64,000 nt of DNA, taken from CAZBSE01 sp964610385. GTDB lineage: Bacteria > Actinomycetota > Humimicrobiia > Humimicrobiales > Humimicrobiaceae. The notes under the pieces are model-generated. The model made no database searches. It saw only the letters and a list, made by a program, of their open reading frames with translations, and was not told the origin of the DNA. Both the position numbers and the translations under genes were made by a program. This document shows, one piece after another, positions 1-8,512 of this stretch; positions within the stretch are counted from its first letter, which is position 1; each line of letters begins with the position of its first letter. The DNA lies in NCBI GenBank assembly GCA_964610385.1, contig CAZSXW010000001.1:1-64000 (forward strand). The letters run 5' to 3'.

Positions 1-88
1 GATAAATGAGATAAAGAAATACAGCGGGATCCAGTTTGACCCCAAAGTGGTGGATATTTTCCTTGATATAGTAAAAGATTTAAAATAA
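1..88 (+). CDS. C-terminal end of an HD-GYP-type protein (partial)
   Basis: The window opens inside a reading frame that runs from base 2 to a TAA at 86-88, giving 28 residues. The stretch GIQFDPKVVDIFL resembles the last helix of HD-GYP cyclic-di-GMP phosphodiesterases (GTQFDPxVVxxFL), so this is probably the tail of such a protein. The catalytic residues lie outside the window. Confidence is limited by the short length. Confidence 0.55.
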   Translation, partial: INEIKKYSGIQFDPKVVDIFLDIVKDLK

Positions 89-132
89 AAGTAATACTTA
101 CCAGTTCCGCCAGATCCTTACCATAAAAGACT

Positions 133-1119
133 TTACCTCCCTAAAAGAAAATCTATCTCACGTATCTGTCTATCTGTCAAAGGTCCGAACTGCATCGCAC
201 CGGCATTTTCCTCGACCTGCTTCATATTTCTAAATCCAGGTACAGGTATTGTCCGCTTGCTTCGAGCCCATATCCATGCAAGAGCCCCCTGAGCAGGGGT
301 ACGACCGCTGCTGGTAAGAATATCACGTACTGCATGAAGCTTTTCAAGAGAATCACCACTCGGTTTTTCATTCTTAAAATATTTCATCCATTTTGACTCA
401 TTGTCTCTGATATCATCCTCCGGCAACCGCGATCCTGCTTTAAATTCGCCCGCAAGAAGTCCCATAGCCAGCGGAGTTCTGTTAATGCTTGCCAGATTAT
501 ATTCTTCGCATAGTTCCAAAATCTCTCTGGCATCATTTAAAACATTTAACTCATGTTCGACAGCAGTATATTTATCATTCTCCGCCAATAATCGGGCGCA
601 TCTAGCATCATCAGTATTCCACCCATAAGAACGTATATACCCTTCCTTACATAGTCTATCAAGTTCGATCGATATAAATTCAGCTTCTTCAGGCAGAATT
701 GAACCAACATGAATCAGGTAAAGGTCTATATAATTGGTTCCAAGGCGACGCAGTGACGCCTGACACTCCTGCCTGATACGCTCCGGTGATAGATTGCTTC
801 CGGTAACCTCGCGGTTCATTACATCAAAAGTGTATCCAAATTTGGTTGCTATGACGACTTTATCCCGCCGTCCCTTCAAGGCACGCCCTAAGACTCCCTC
901 ACTGTGTCCTACTCCATAAACTGCCGCCGTATCAAAAAAAGTAATACCGAGATCAAGCGCCCTGTGTATTGCATCAGTTGATTCATTATCATCTACATCT
1001 CCCCAGCCAAGAGGCTTATCGCCTCTCCAGAACACGCCGCCTATTGCCCAGCAGCCCAAACCCATAGCGCTTACTTCTATATCGGATTTCCCCAATTTCC
1101 TTTTCAACACTGTATCCAT
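133..1119 (-). CDS. Aldo/keto reductase
   Basis: A 328-residue TIM-barrel oxidoreductase of the aldo/keto reductase superfamily, predicted to be a cytoplasmic NAD(P)H-dependent carbonyl reductase. The catalytic tetrad is visible: D63 and Y68 in FFDTAAVYG, K93 in ATKFGY and H137 in LYLIHVGS. The C-terminal part has the usual cofactor-binding segment (ARSKRTIPVPGFRN). Length is normal for the family. The ATG at 1119 is preceded by AAAGGA at suitable spacing. It stands alone; the next gene upstream on the same strand is tRNA-Ser. The substrate cannot be told from sequence. Confidence 0.93.
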   Translation of the reverse strand: MDTVLKRKLGKSDIEVSAMGLGCWAIGGVFWRGDKPLGWGDVDDNESTDAIHRALDLGITFFDTAAVYGVGHSEGVLGRALKGRRDKVVIATKFGYTFDVMNREVTGSNLSPERIRQECQASLRRLGTNYIDLYLIHVGSILPEEAEFISIELDRLCKEGYIRSYGWNTDDARCARLLAENDKYTAVEHELNVLNDAREILELCEEYNLASINRTPLAMGLLAGEFKAGSRLPEDDIRDNESKWMKYFKNEKPSGDSLEKLHAVRDILTSSGRTPAQGALAWIWARSKRTIPVPGFRNMKQVEENAGAMQFGPLTDRQIREIDFLLGR

Positions 1120-1222
1120 TAAATATCATATCCTTTTATTTAAGAATATCAGTCCACTTTTCCTTAGTTCAATCTTTATTTTAGTCAAAGGCAGGAAAAA
1201 ATAAAAGACAGGCCATTATAAG

Positions 1223-1346
1223 TGGCGGAGAGGGAGGGATTTGGTCTTCCGTCTCGCTTTGCTCGCTGCAGAGCCGCAGACTCCTTCGTTAACACTCAGT
1301 CCGTCTTTTCAAATCCCGTAAAATATGCGCTTGGGGCATATTTTAC
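1223..1346 (-). repeat. tRNA-tail-copying structured repeat, copy 1 (next to tRNA-Ser)
   Basis: A 124-bp element lying 41 bp beyond the 3' end of tRNA-Ser on the tRNA strand. Bases 1223-1243 repeat exactly the last 21 bases of the tRNA gene (1388-1408), CCA included. The arm GGGATTTG at 1236-1243 is complementary to CAAATCCC at 1310-1317, 66 bases away. A perfect 11-bp hairpin with a 7-base loop sits at 1318-1328/1336-1346. The middle (about 1244-1309) closely matches copy 2 at 12357-12484, including the shared 16-base block at 1263-1278. No protein is encoded. I know of no named family that fits. Confidence 0.75.
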
Positions 1347-1387
1347 ACAATTAAAATCTGCTGAACTCATAAACTTCAGTAATTCTA

Positions 1388-1479
1388 TGGCGGAGAGGGA
1401 GGGATTTGAACCCCCGGAAGGTATAAACCTTCAACGGTTTTCAAGACCGCCGCATTCAACCAGACTCTGCCACCTCTCC
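1388..1479 (-). tRNA. tRNA-Ser (anticodon UGA)
   Basis: On the minus strand the acceptor GGAGAGG pairs with CCTCTCC, followed by discriminator G and an encoded CCA. The anticodon loop CTTGAAA gives UGA. A long variable arm with a GAAGG/CCTTC stem is typical of class II tRNA-Ser. The T loop reads TTCAAAT. It lies about 90 bases downstream of serS on the same strand, so a serine tRNA may be cotranscribed with its synthetase. Confidence 0.96.
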
Positions 1480-1568
1480 AGCAAAGACAAATTATAGCAT
1501 AAAATTATGATTTATTAATCTTGTTCCGGCCAATAGAATTGATACTGAATATGATATATAAAAATATA

Positions 1569-2840
1569 TTAATTACCTTTTTTAGCAGAAATGGTATCGA
1601 TTCCGTTCATATAAGGCAGCAGGACTTTCGGTATCTTTATATTACCGCTGCTGTTCTGATAATTCTCATAAATCGCTATCAGGGTCCTTCCTAATGCACA
1701 GGCCGTGCTGTTCATAGTATGTACTAGTTCTTTCTTTTTCCCATCCCGGTATTTTATATTAAGTCTTCTTGACTGAAAATCAGTGTCATGGCTGCAGGAA
1801 GCCAGCTCTCTATATTTACCCTGTCCGGGAAGCCATGCCTCAAGATCATATTTTTTAGAATTAGGAGTACCGATATCTCCTGTGCACATATTCACAATTC
1901 GGTAATGAAATCCCAATCCCTGCATGATCTCTTCCAGAACACCCCTTAATCCTTCATATTCCTCCCATGATTTCTCAGGGTGGGCAAAAATAAACATCTC
2001 GACTTTATCAAACTGATGAACTCTGAACATCCCTCCCAAATCTTTACCATAGGTACCGGCTTCTCTCCTAAAACAGGTAGAAAAAGCAGTGTACTTTAAA
2101 GGAAGGGAATCCACATCTAAAAACTCATCACTGTGATAGGCACACAACGGCACTTCGGATGTCCCGATCAAAAATAAATCATCAAGTGCAGTCTTGTAAT
2201 ACTGTGTTTCTTCTACCGGTAAAAAACCCGTACCATACATCGCCTTTTCTTTTACTAAAAATGGCGGCAGCAATGGTGTGAAGCCTTTCCCCATTAAAAT
2301 CTTTAAGACATATTGAATCAAAGCCAGCTCTAACATAACTGCCTCGTTTTTTAAAAAAACGAACCTTGAACCGGAAATCTTTGCAGCCCTATCTTCATCC
2401 AAGATATCAAGTTTTATACCAAGTTCTATATGGTTTTTAGGCTTAAAATCAAATTCGGGTTTACTGCCAAAATATGATTGAACTAAATTGCCGCTCTCAT
2501 CTTTTCCCACGGGAGTAGAGCTGTGAGACAGATTGGGATATTTTGAAAAATGAACTAAGAACTTTTCATCAAATTTCTTAAGCCTGGCTTCCAACTTTTT
2601 TAAATCATCATTTATTTTTTTCATCTGATTGATTTTTTTATCCCTGTCACTTCCTTTAAGCGAGGGCATAATTTTTGAAGCATTATTTTTATCGGCTCTC
2701 AGCTTGTCTACATTCAATATAAGATTCCTTCTGTCCATATCAATTTTAATACCAGCGTCGACACTTATCTTTAAACCTCTATTTTTAATTTCTTTTTTAA
2801 AAATTTCAGGATTTTTTCTGAATAATTCTAAATCAATCAT
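1569..2840 (-). CDS. serS: Seryl-tRNA synthetase
   Basis: Charges tRNA-Ser with serine in the cytoplasm. The 423-residue product has the normal length and layout. An N-terminal helical hairpin (roughly residues 30-105, rich in K and L) binds the long variable arm of tRNA-Ser. The class II catalytic core follows, with motif 2 (FSTCFRREAGTYGKD) and motif 3 (ALGRTLIAIYENYQ). The start MIDLELFRKNPE is the standard N-terminus. It is 14 bases downstream of pheA on the same strand and upstream of tRNA-Ser(UGA). No T-box leader was found upstream. Confidence 0.98.
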   Translation of the reverse strand: MIDLELFRKNPEIFKKEIKNRGLKISVDAGIKIDMDRRNLILNVDKLRADKNNASKIMPSLKGSDRDKKINQMKKINDDLKKLEARLKKFDEKFLVHFSKYPNLSHSSTPVGKDESGNLVQSYFGSKPEFDFKPKNHIELGIKLDILDEDRAAKISGSRFVFLKNEAVMLELALIQYVLKILMGKGFTPLLPPFLVKEKAMYGTGFLPVEETQYYKTALDDLFLIGTSEVPLCAYHSDEFLDVDSLPLKYTAFSTCFRREAGTYGKDLGGMFRVHQFDKVEMFIFAHPEKSWEEYEGLRGVLEEIMQGLGFHYRIVNMCTGDIGTPNSKKYDLEAWLPGQGKYRELASCSHDTDFQSRRLNIKYRDGKKKELVHTMNSTACALGRTLIAIYENYQNSSGNIKIPKVLLPYMNGIDTISAKKGN

Positions 2841-2854
2841 TTACGCTTCCCGCT

Positions 2855-3703
2855 TTAGATATTATCTTCCCACTTAGGATATGAACCTAAGATTTTTACC
2901 ATATATACGCTTCTTCTAAGGACTTCAATGGCTTCAAAGACATTTTTATCATGCAGGTGACCATCCAGGTCTATCATAAACACATAATCTCCAAGATTCT
3001 TCTTGGCGGGTCTGGATTCCAGCCGGGTCAGATTGATATCTCTCTGGGCAAATTCCTTCAGTATATTATAAAGGCTTCCCGGTCTGTCCTCTTTAAGAAA
3101 ACATACCATTGAAGTCTTGTCGCTGCCAGTTCTAGGCTGAATCTTATTTCCAATAAAAACAAATCTGGTCTTGTTATCCTTGTTGTCTTCAATATCACTC
3201 TCTATTATTTCAAGACCATATATTTTTGCAGCAATCTTTGTCCCTATTGCTGCAACATCATCATCTTCCTTTTTTAAAATTCTTACCGCTTCAGCAGTAC
3301 TGTTGGCGGCAACGATCTCGACTCCCTTCAGGTTAGCAGCCAAAAATTTTCTGCACTGGGCAGTCGCATGGGGATGAGATATGATCCTGCGTATTTTACC
3401 AAGCTTGATCTTCTTCTTACCGATAAGGCTGTGCTTGACGGGAATAGTCACTTCTCCAATTATTTTTGCCTCGCTTTCAAATGTCAGAATATCCTGGGTA
3501 ATATTTACCGAACCCTCAATAGAATTCTCAATAGGTACCAAACCCTCATCGGCTTCCCCTTTATCCACACTTTTTATCACTTCTGTGACTGTAGAAAACG
3601 GTATTTTTTTTATCTGACTTATATCTCCTACAAATTTATCCAGTGCTTCTTCGGTAAATGTTCCCGGTGGTCCTAAGTACGCTATTTTTTTATTTACAGC
3701 CAT
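2855..3703 (-). CDS. pheA: Prephenate dehydratase
   Basis: Converts prephenate to phenylpyruvate in phenylalanine synthesis. The 282 residues form a monofunctional enzyme without chorismate mutase. The dehydratase domain (about 4-185) has GPPGTFTEEA near the start, PIENSIEGS at 57-65 and the catalytic TRF triad at 179-181. An ACT regulatory domain follows (about 197-275) with the LESRP phenylalanine-binding motif at 228-232, indicating feedback inhibition. It precedes serS by 14 bases and is probably in the same transcript. Confidence 0.97.
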   Translation of the reverse strand: MAVNKKIAYLGPPGTFTEEALDKFVGDISQIKKIPFSTVTEVIKSVDKGEADEGLVPIENSIEGSVNITQDILTFESEAKIIGEVTIPVKHSLIGKKKIKLGKIRRIISHPHATAQCRKFLAANLKGVEIVAANSTAEAVRILKKEDDDVAAIGTKIAAKIYGLEIIESDIEDNKDNKTRFVFIGNKIQPRTGSDKTSMVCFLKEDRPGSLYNILKEFAQRDINLTRLESRPAKKNLGDYVFMIDLDGHLHDKNVFEAIEVLRRSVYMVKILGSYPKWEDNI

Positions 3704-3801
3704 ATCAAAAATAAAAAATTTGATAATAAAAAATAATATCTACAAGATTTATTGATTAAAAATAATATAAAACAAAATAAGTTTTTACAAGTCAGATCAT
3801 T

Positions 3802-4767
3802 CTACGGCTCTGGCAGGTAACCCTCCGGATTATTGGGAACACCACCAACCAAGACTTCATAATGCAGGTGGGGTCCCGTGCTGTTACCTGTATTTCCCAT
3901 AGCAGCGATTATATCACCTTTACTGACTTCATCTCCCACTTTGACATAAATTCTGCTGAGATGAGCATATACCGTGCTATAACTGGCGTCATAAAGACCG
4001 GGCCCATGATATATGACTAACTTCCGTCCGTAGCTTCCATGCCATCCCGAATATATGACAACTCCGCTGGCAGTAGCCTGTATATTTGTGCCGACATTAT
4101 TCGCAATATCCAGCCCCTTATGTCTGTGACCACCTCTCCACGCCCAGAACCTCGAGGTAATATCTCCATTGGTAGGCCACATATCGGGAGTATGGTCTTT
4201 CAGGTACAGATGGTTCTCCATATCGATTTTATCCTGGGATAGCACATCAGATAATTCGGGAGCCACTTCTAAAAGATTTTCCAGCAGGGTATCTATATCA
4301 TCCAGTCCCTGCTCCTGGTCGCTGGTGTAGTAATAAACCTCATTGGGGTCTTCTTCTAATTTAATGTCGGAACTCAGATCTGCAGTATAGACTGCTACCT
4401 CTTCCACATATCCACCTTCTCCGGTTATATCTCTTACCATCTGGTCAAGTTCTTCTACCTCTTCCATATAACTTTCCAGAATTTTTGTTTTGGTCTCGAT
4501 TTCTTTGGTCTTCTTGGCCAGATTTGCCAGCTCAACTTCCTTGTAGTTTACTTTGTATTTCACTCTTTCAAGTTCTGCTATTTTCTCATTTAACTTTTGA
4601 CGGGTTGCAAAGAGATCTGAAACCAGAATAACTGCAGCAGCCAGGAATATTATTAATACCACAAATAATAATCTTAAAGCATTATGAGAGACTTTTACTT
4701 TTCTTACTCTGGATTTAGCATCCGAGAAGAACAATAAAGTAAAAGATTTATTCTTTTTTTCCTCCAT
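3802..4767 (-). CDS. M23 family peptidoglycan endopeptidase, membrane-anchored, with coiled coil
   Basis: A 321-residue envelope protein. A short basic N-terminus precedes one membrane segment (about 32-52). A charged coiled-coil stretch follows (about 55-110), then an acidic linker, then an M23 (LytM-type) domain (about 200-315). The zinc ligands are present: H216 and D220 in HRHKGLD, and the terminal HLH at 300-302, with H269 nearby. Expected to cut or regulate cutting of peptidoglycan cross-links outside the membrane. The TM plus coiled coil plus M23 layout matches cell-wall hydrolases linked to growth or division. Confidence 0.9.
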   Translation of the reverse strand: MEEKKNKSFTLLFFSDAKSRVRKVKVSHNALRLLFVVLIIFLAAAVILVSDLFATRQKLNEKIAELERVKYKVNYKEVELANLAKKTKEIETKTKILESYMEEVEELDQMVRDITGEGGYVEEVAVYTADLSSDIKLEEDPNEVYYYTSDQEQGLDDIDTLLENLLEVAPELSDVLSQDKIDMENHLYLKDHTPDMWPTNGDITSRFWAWRGGHRHKGLDIANNVGTNIQATASGVVIYSGWHGSYGRKLVIYHGPGLYDASYSTVYAHLSRIYVKVGDEVSKGDIIAAMGNTGNSTGPHLHYEVLVGGVPNNPEGYLPEP

Positions 4768-4864
4768 GCAAAAATTTTTTTAACTTTTGAAATTAGATAT
4801 ATTATTATAACCGATAAATGTAATATGGAAAACCTTTTTATCTTTAAATAATACTGACCCGATC

Positions 4865-5890
4865 TTATTCTTCCATTATAAATTTGTATGTAGCCGTATT
4901 ATTACCCATAAATTTCTCATCCTGCACCGGACCAGCAGTTATCTTGAGTTCACATTTTCTACCCGGATAAGCAGTAATCGCCGGTAAAGCTATCACCCTT
5001 CCTTCAAAAGGACCAATAGAACTTATGACATATTTTACTTCATCATAAATATTATCCTGAGTACTATATTCCATAACTACGTCTACATTATTTTCCATCA
5101 CATTGCCCTGATTTTCTATTTTTATAGCTATAGTTATTTCAGAGCCCTTAGCTATTCTCCGGTAATCCCCCTGAACATTTATTTGTGGAGGATCAAATTC
5201 TATACTATCCTCAATGACTGCTACACCCCTTATCTCCGAAATTTCAGCTTCAGCTTTTATTCCAGAAATAAGGTCCACAACATTTTGAGTATTAGTAAGA
5301 TCTTTATCTTGAAGAACTTCTGAATCAATACCTATGGTTAAATCAGAAATTCCTAAAAGCTCCCCTGATTCCTGCAGCTTGTCCTGAAAATACAGGTAGA
5401 TCTCATCGCTCATATACATATATAAAAATGTATTTGTTATCTGGTAAGTAGATATATCATCCAGTTCTTCTATCGCGCTAAACAAGGCAGGCCTAAAATC
5501 TTCATAAGCCTTACTCCTGGTCTCGAATACCAGCTCCAGATATCCATGAGCAACATCAAAAAACTCCGGAGGCCTTAATTCCTTGCAGTTGGCTAAAATA
5601 ACTTTGTTCTCTTCGATTATATCCAGAAGTTCACTTTCTAAATCCTCACGGGACAGATTCTTTGCCTGTTCCAGAACATTAAAAAACCTATAAGAGACCC
5701 GGTTGGATTGCTGAACATATATAGAAACCGAATTCACATAATTAGAGATAGTGAGTCTTTCTTCATCGCTTAACTCTACCCTGCCCGCCTCGCAGCTCCA
5801 TAAACCAGAAATCCAGCTTATGATCACCGCAGCAATTATAATCATTATTATTAGAGTTATGATTATTTCTTTTCTTCCTCTTCTTTCCAA
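4865..5890 (-). CDS. Membrane-anchored protein with C-terminal CARDB-like domain
   Basis: 341 residues of unknown function. Basic residues then one hydrophobic segment (about 8-28, rich in I) anchor it in the membrane. Residues about 35-220 look helical with little homology I can name. Residues about 235-338 resemble a CARDB/immunoglobulin-like beta domain (ENQGNVMENNVDVVMEY, then GNNTATYKF at the end), a fold often used for binding outside the cell. It lies between ychF and the M23 peptidase on the same strand with gaps of about 90-100 bases. The CARDB call rests on pattern only. Confidence 0.7.
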   Translation of the reverse strand: MERRGRKEIIITLIIMIIIAAVIISWISGLWSCEAGRVELSDEERLTISNYVNSVSIYVQQSNRVSYRFFNVLEQAKNLSREDLESELLDIIEENKVILANCKELRPPEFFDVAHGYLELVFETRSKAYEDFRPALFSAIEELDDISTYQITNTFLYMYMSDEIYLYFQDKLQESGELLGISDLTIGIDSEVLQDKDLTNTQNVVDLISGIKAEAEISEIRGVAVIEDSIEFDPPQINVQGDYRRIAKGSEITIAIKIENQGNVMENNVDVVMEYSTQDNIYDEVKYVISSIGPFEGRVIALPAITAYPGRKCELKITAGPVQDEKFMGNNTATYKFIMEE

Positions 5891-5979
5891 AAAAAACCTT
5901 TCTGGTAAAAATAAACTAAGATTTAAAACGGCAGCAAAGACTCAAATACATTATACAAACGAATATTACAAAACTCAAT

Positions 5980-7077
5980 TTATACACTGAATTTAAACAG
6001 AGCTACATCTCCATCTTTCATGATGTAATCCTTCCCCTCGCGGCGGACCAGGCCTTTCTCTCTAGCGGCGGTATAAGAACCGGCATCTATAAGATTTTGG
6101 TAGGCTACTATTTCAACACATATGAAACCTCTTTGGAAATCAGTATGGATTTTACCTGCAGCTTCAAAAGCAGTAGTCCCTTCCCTGACGGTCCAAGCCC
6201 GTAATTCCGGCAGTTTTACAGTAAAGAAACTTATAAGCCCTAAAAGCTTGTAACACATTCTTATCAGCCTGTCTATACCCGATACTGGAATCCCAAGTTC
6301 TTTTAGAAATAATTTTCTTTCATCCGGTTCCAGCTGTGAGATTTCCTCCTCGATCTTTACACTTATAGATGTAACCTCAGACTTTTCCCTGGAAGCATAT
6401 TTATAAAGGTCAAACACCGCTCTTAGACCATCTATTTCCTTACCAACATCAGATTCATCGATATTTGCCACATATATGATAGGTTTGTAAGTCAATAAAA
6501 AAAGCTCTTCAACAATCATCATCTCTTTATCATTAAACTGCATACTTCTTACCGGAATACCTTTTCCCAATCCTGATTTTATTTTTTCCAGTAATTCACA
6601 CTCATCCACATATTTTTTATCCCCGCTCTTTGCCATTCTATTTGCCCTGTCAATCCTTTTTTCAACAGTTTCAAGGTCGGCCAGAATCAATTCCATATCT
6701 ACTACTTCAACATCCCTTATAGGTTCTATATCAGTATAGGTATGAGACACTTTTTCATCTCTAAAGCATCTTACTACATGAATCACAGCATCGACTTCAC
6801 GAATATGAGAAAGAAACTTGTTTCCAAGTCCCTCACCCTTGCTTGCACCCTCTACCAGTCCGGCGATATCTACAAATTCAACAGTAGCATGAGTTATTTT
6901 TTCCGGTTTGACCATACCGGCTAATTTTTCTAATCTTTCATCCGGCACAGCCACTGTTGCAATATTAGGCTCAACAGTACAAAAAGGGTAGTTTGAAGCT
7001 TCTGCTCCTGCAGCAGTTATAGCATTGAATAGAGTACTTTTACCCACGTTTGGCAAACCTATTATTCCAAGCTTTAT
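5980..7077 (-). CDS. ychF: Ribosome-associated ATPase/GTPase YchF (probable AUA start)
   Basis: A P-loop ATPase of the Obg/YchF family. It carries the P-loop GLPNVGKS, the switch DIAGLVEGASKGEGLGN, an internal coiled coil and a C-terminal TGS domain (from about 280). No ATG, GTG or TTG precedes the P-loop in this frame. A TAA at about 7101-7099 is followed by eight codons with no usual start. The first conventional candidate, TTG at 7056, would delete the first P-loop glycine. A strong GGAGG (7083-7087) sits 5 bases before ATA at 7077-7075. Starting there gives MKLGIIGLPNVGKS, the family's standard N-terminus, and 365 residues, the normal length. Confidence 0.93.
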   Translation of the reverse strand: MKLGIIGLPNVGKSTLFNAITAAGAEASNYPFCTVEPNIATVAVPDERLEKLAGMVKPEKITHATVEFVDIAGLVEGASKGEGLGNKFLSHIREVDAVIHVVRCFRDEKVSHTYTDIEPIRDVEVVDMELILADLETVEKRIDRANRMAKSGDKKYVDECELLEKIKSGLGKGIPVRSMQFNDKEMMIVEELFLLTYKPIIYVANIDESDVGKEIDGLRAVFDLYKYASREKSEVTSISVKIEEEISQLEPDERKLFLKELGIPVSGIDRLIRMCYKLLGLISFFTVKLPELRAWTVREGTTAFEAAGKIHTDFQRGFICVEIVAYQNLIDAGSYTAAREKGLVRREGKDYIMKDGDVALFKFSV

Positions 7078-7087
7078 TATTTCCTCC
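7075..7087 (-). promoter_or_regulatory. Ribosome binding site fixing an AUA start for ychF
   Basis: GGAGG at 7087-7083 is followed by five bases and then ATA (7077-7075). The downstream codons read K-L-G-I-I-G-L-P-N-V-G-K-S. No other start codon within reach keeps the nucleotide-binding loop intact. Confidence 0.7.
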
Positions 7088-7216
7088 TTCCCTCTGGTTT
7101 AAATAATATTCACAACCGCATGTTTTTAAGTTATTATAAATAAATATTATTTATCCATAAACATATATTAAAATTACGGTTTAATATTATCATTACCTTA
7201 GAAGAAAGGAAATAAA

Positions 7217-7705
7217 TTGAAGTACAGAAGCACGTCAATAAGGATTTTATCTGCAGTAGTTGTTCTTATTTTTTTGTTGCTTCTATTATGTTCATGCAGG
7301 GAAACCGCTACAGAAACTGTAGAATTAGACTCTAATGATAAGAGTAGTTCCATTGACAGAGAAACCACTGCAAAAACTATAGAATTAGGCTTTAATGACA
7401 AGGGCAGCTTAATCGAACTTAAAAAGGGAGATAAAATAATAATTCTGCTTGATTCCAATCCTACTACAGGATACAGCTGGATACCTGGTGAAGAAATAGA
7501 TTCAACTATAGTAGAACTGACAGATTCTGAATATTTTCAGACAGAGAAAGAAGAAGGGATGGTAGGTGTTGGAGGCTTTGAAGTCTTTACCTTTGAAGCT
7601 AAAAACAGCGGCCAGACAGAAATCATTCTTTACTATCAGAGACCATGGGAAGAGGCAGAGTTAAAAGATGAGTTAATTTTCAATATAGAGGTAACTGTTA
7701 AATAA
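7217..7705 (+). CDS. Chagasin-family (I42) cysteine peptidase inhibitor, lipoprotein
   Basis: 162 residues starting at TTG behind AGAAAGGA. A hydrophobic signal ends in a lipobox (LLCSC, cysteine 27), so the mature protein should be membrane-anchored outside. All three chagasin loops are visible: NPTTGYSW at 81-88, GVGGF around 115-119 and RPW near 141-143. These insert into the active site of papain-like cysteine peptidases. Between signal and domain lies a 20-residue tandem repeat (residues 29-68) encoded by a 60-bp DNA duplication. It is the only plus-strand gene in this part of the window. Confidence 0.88.
   Translation: MKYRSTSIRILSAVVVLIFLLLLLCSCRETATETVELDSNDKSSSIDRETTAKTIELGFNDKGSLIELKKGDKIIILLDSNPTTGYSWIPGEEIDSTIVELTDSEYFQTEKEEGMVGVGGFEVFTFEAKNSGQTEIILYYQRPWEEAELKDELIFNIEVTVK
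7301..7420 (+). repeat. 60-bp tandem duplication inside the inhibitor gene
   Basis: Bases 7301-7360 and 7361-7420 align without gaps and both begin GAAACC. They encode two similar 20-residue linker units (ETATETVELDSNDK... and ETTAKTIELGFNDK...). The copies have diverged but keep the reading frame, indicating an old in-frame duplication that lengthened the spacer between lipid anchor and inhibitor domain. Confidence 0.8.
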
Positions 7706-7758
7706 GATTGACCAAATCCTTAATGAACTGAGTTTAGGTGTAAAGGGAGTCAAGCTTC

Positions 7759-8352
7759 TTATTTACCCTGATTTCGTTTAAGCAGATTTTTTATTTCTTC
7801 CAGCTCATTCAACATATGTTTAAAAACAGATATATTTTCTGGCTGTATGCTCTCTTCTTCTTTCTTGATCATGCCGCTTAAATAGTAGGAAGGATTCTTT
7901 ATTCGCCCTATAATCAATTTCCTTACTTTCTCAAGTTCTCTTATTCCGTTTATTTTCAACTCAGCCTTCTCTCCCTGTTTTCCCCCAGCTCCTGCAGTCT
8001 GCACGTGAATGGTCCCAATATTGTAATATCTCTGCATAGGTCCCTGTATTACATCTACATTAGTTATTTTTGAATATGGAACAGTGACATACTTCTTCCA
8101 TACCACCCCGCCTTTCATCTTGACTCCTTCATCATCAATATAATACTCCAGAGCTCTGAAAGCCGCCGGAATCCATATAATTATGGGTATCATAATCGCA
8201 ATCCAGATGAAAACTGTAATTATAACAATCCATAAATCAATAATTAAAACGAGAATCATCCAAAAACATATTCCCAGTATAAGAGAAACCACCCATGTTA
8301 TAACCCAAAGGGTTTTTAGTTCCTTTTCCGGTTTTAGTCTTATTATATCCAT
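7759..8352 (-). CDS. Membrane protein with bacterial PH-like domain (YdbS/bPH2 type)
   Basis: 197 residues. Two long hydrophobic segments (about 14-40 and 43-65) form a hairpin in the membrane. A bacterial PH-like domain follows (about 68-150), with YYIDDEGVKMKGGVVWKKY, a phrase typical of bPH2 proteins, then PYSKITNVDVIQGPMQR. A charged helical tail follows (about 165-197). Function is unknown. Related proteins occur in envelope-stress or export contexts. It converges with the inhibitor gene, ending 53 bases from it. Confidence 0.82.
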   Translation of the reverse strand: MDIIRLKPEKELKTLWVITWVVSLILGICFWMILVLIIDLWIVIITVFIWIAIMIPIIIWIPAAFRALEYYIDDEGVKMKGGVVWKKYVTVPYSKITNVDVIQGPMQRYYNIGTIHVQTAGAGGKQGEKAELKINGIRELEKVRKLIIGRIKNPSYYLSGMIKKEEESIQPENISVFKHMLNELEEIKNLLKRNQGK

Positions 8353-8512
8353 TTAAACTCCTCCAAACATCTACTAATAAAAAAAATAACGTCAGCATTA
8401 CCGTTCTTATATATAATCTTTAATTAATAATATCATAACAGTAGTCACATAAAAATAATATAAGATATAGTAGTAAGAATAGGAAATGATTCTTTAATAA
8501 TTTTATATTAAT

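Noticed and set aside
1222..1497. Plus-strand open frame of 91 codons beginning MAEREGFGLP
   Set aside because: It reads through tRNA-Ser and the tail-copying repeat on the opposite strand. The repeated MAEREGF motif is only the translated tRNA 3' end.
2841..3801. T-box or amino-acid riboswitch upstream of serS or pheA
   Set aside because: The spacers are 14 and 98 bases, AT-rich and without T-box or specifier-loop features.
6980..7101. Frameshift as an explanation for the missing ychF start
   Set aside because: The conserved N-terminal residues K-L-G-I-I-G-L-P-N are all present in one frame up to the ATA, so nothing is shifted. Only the start codon is unusual.
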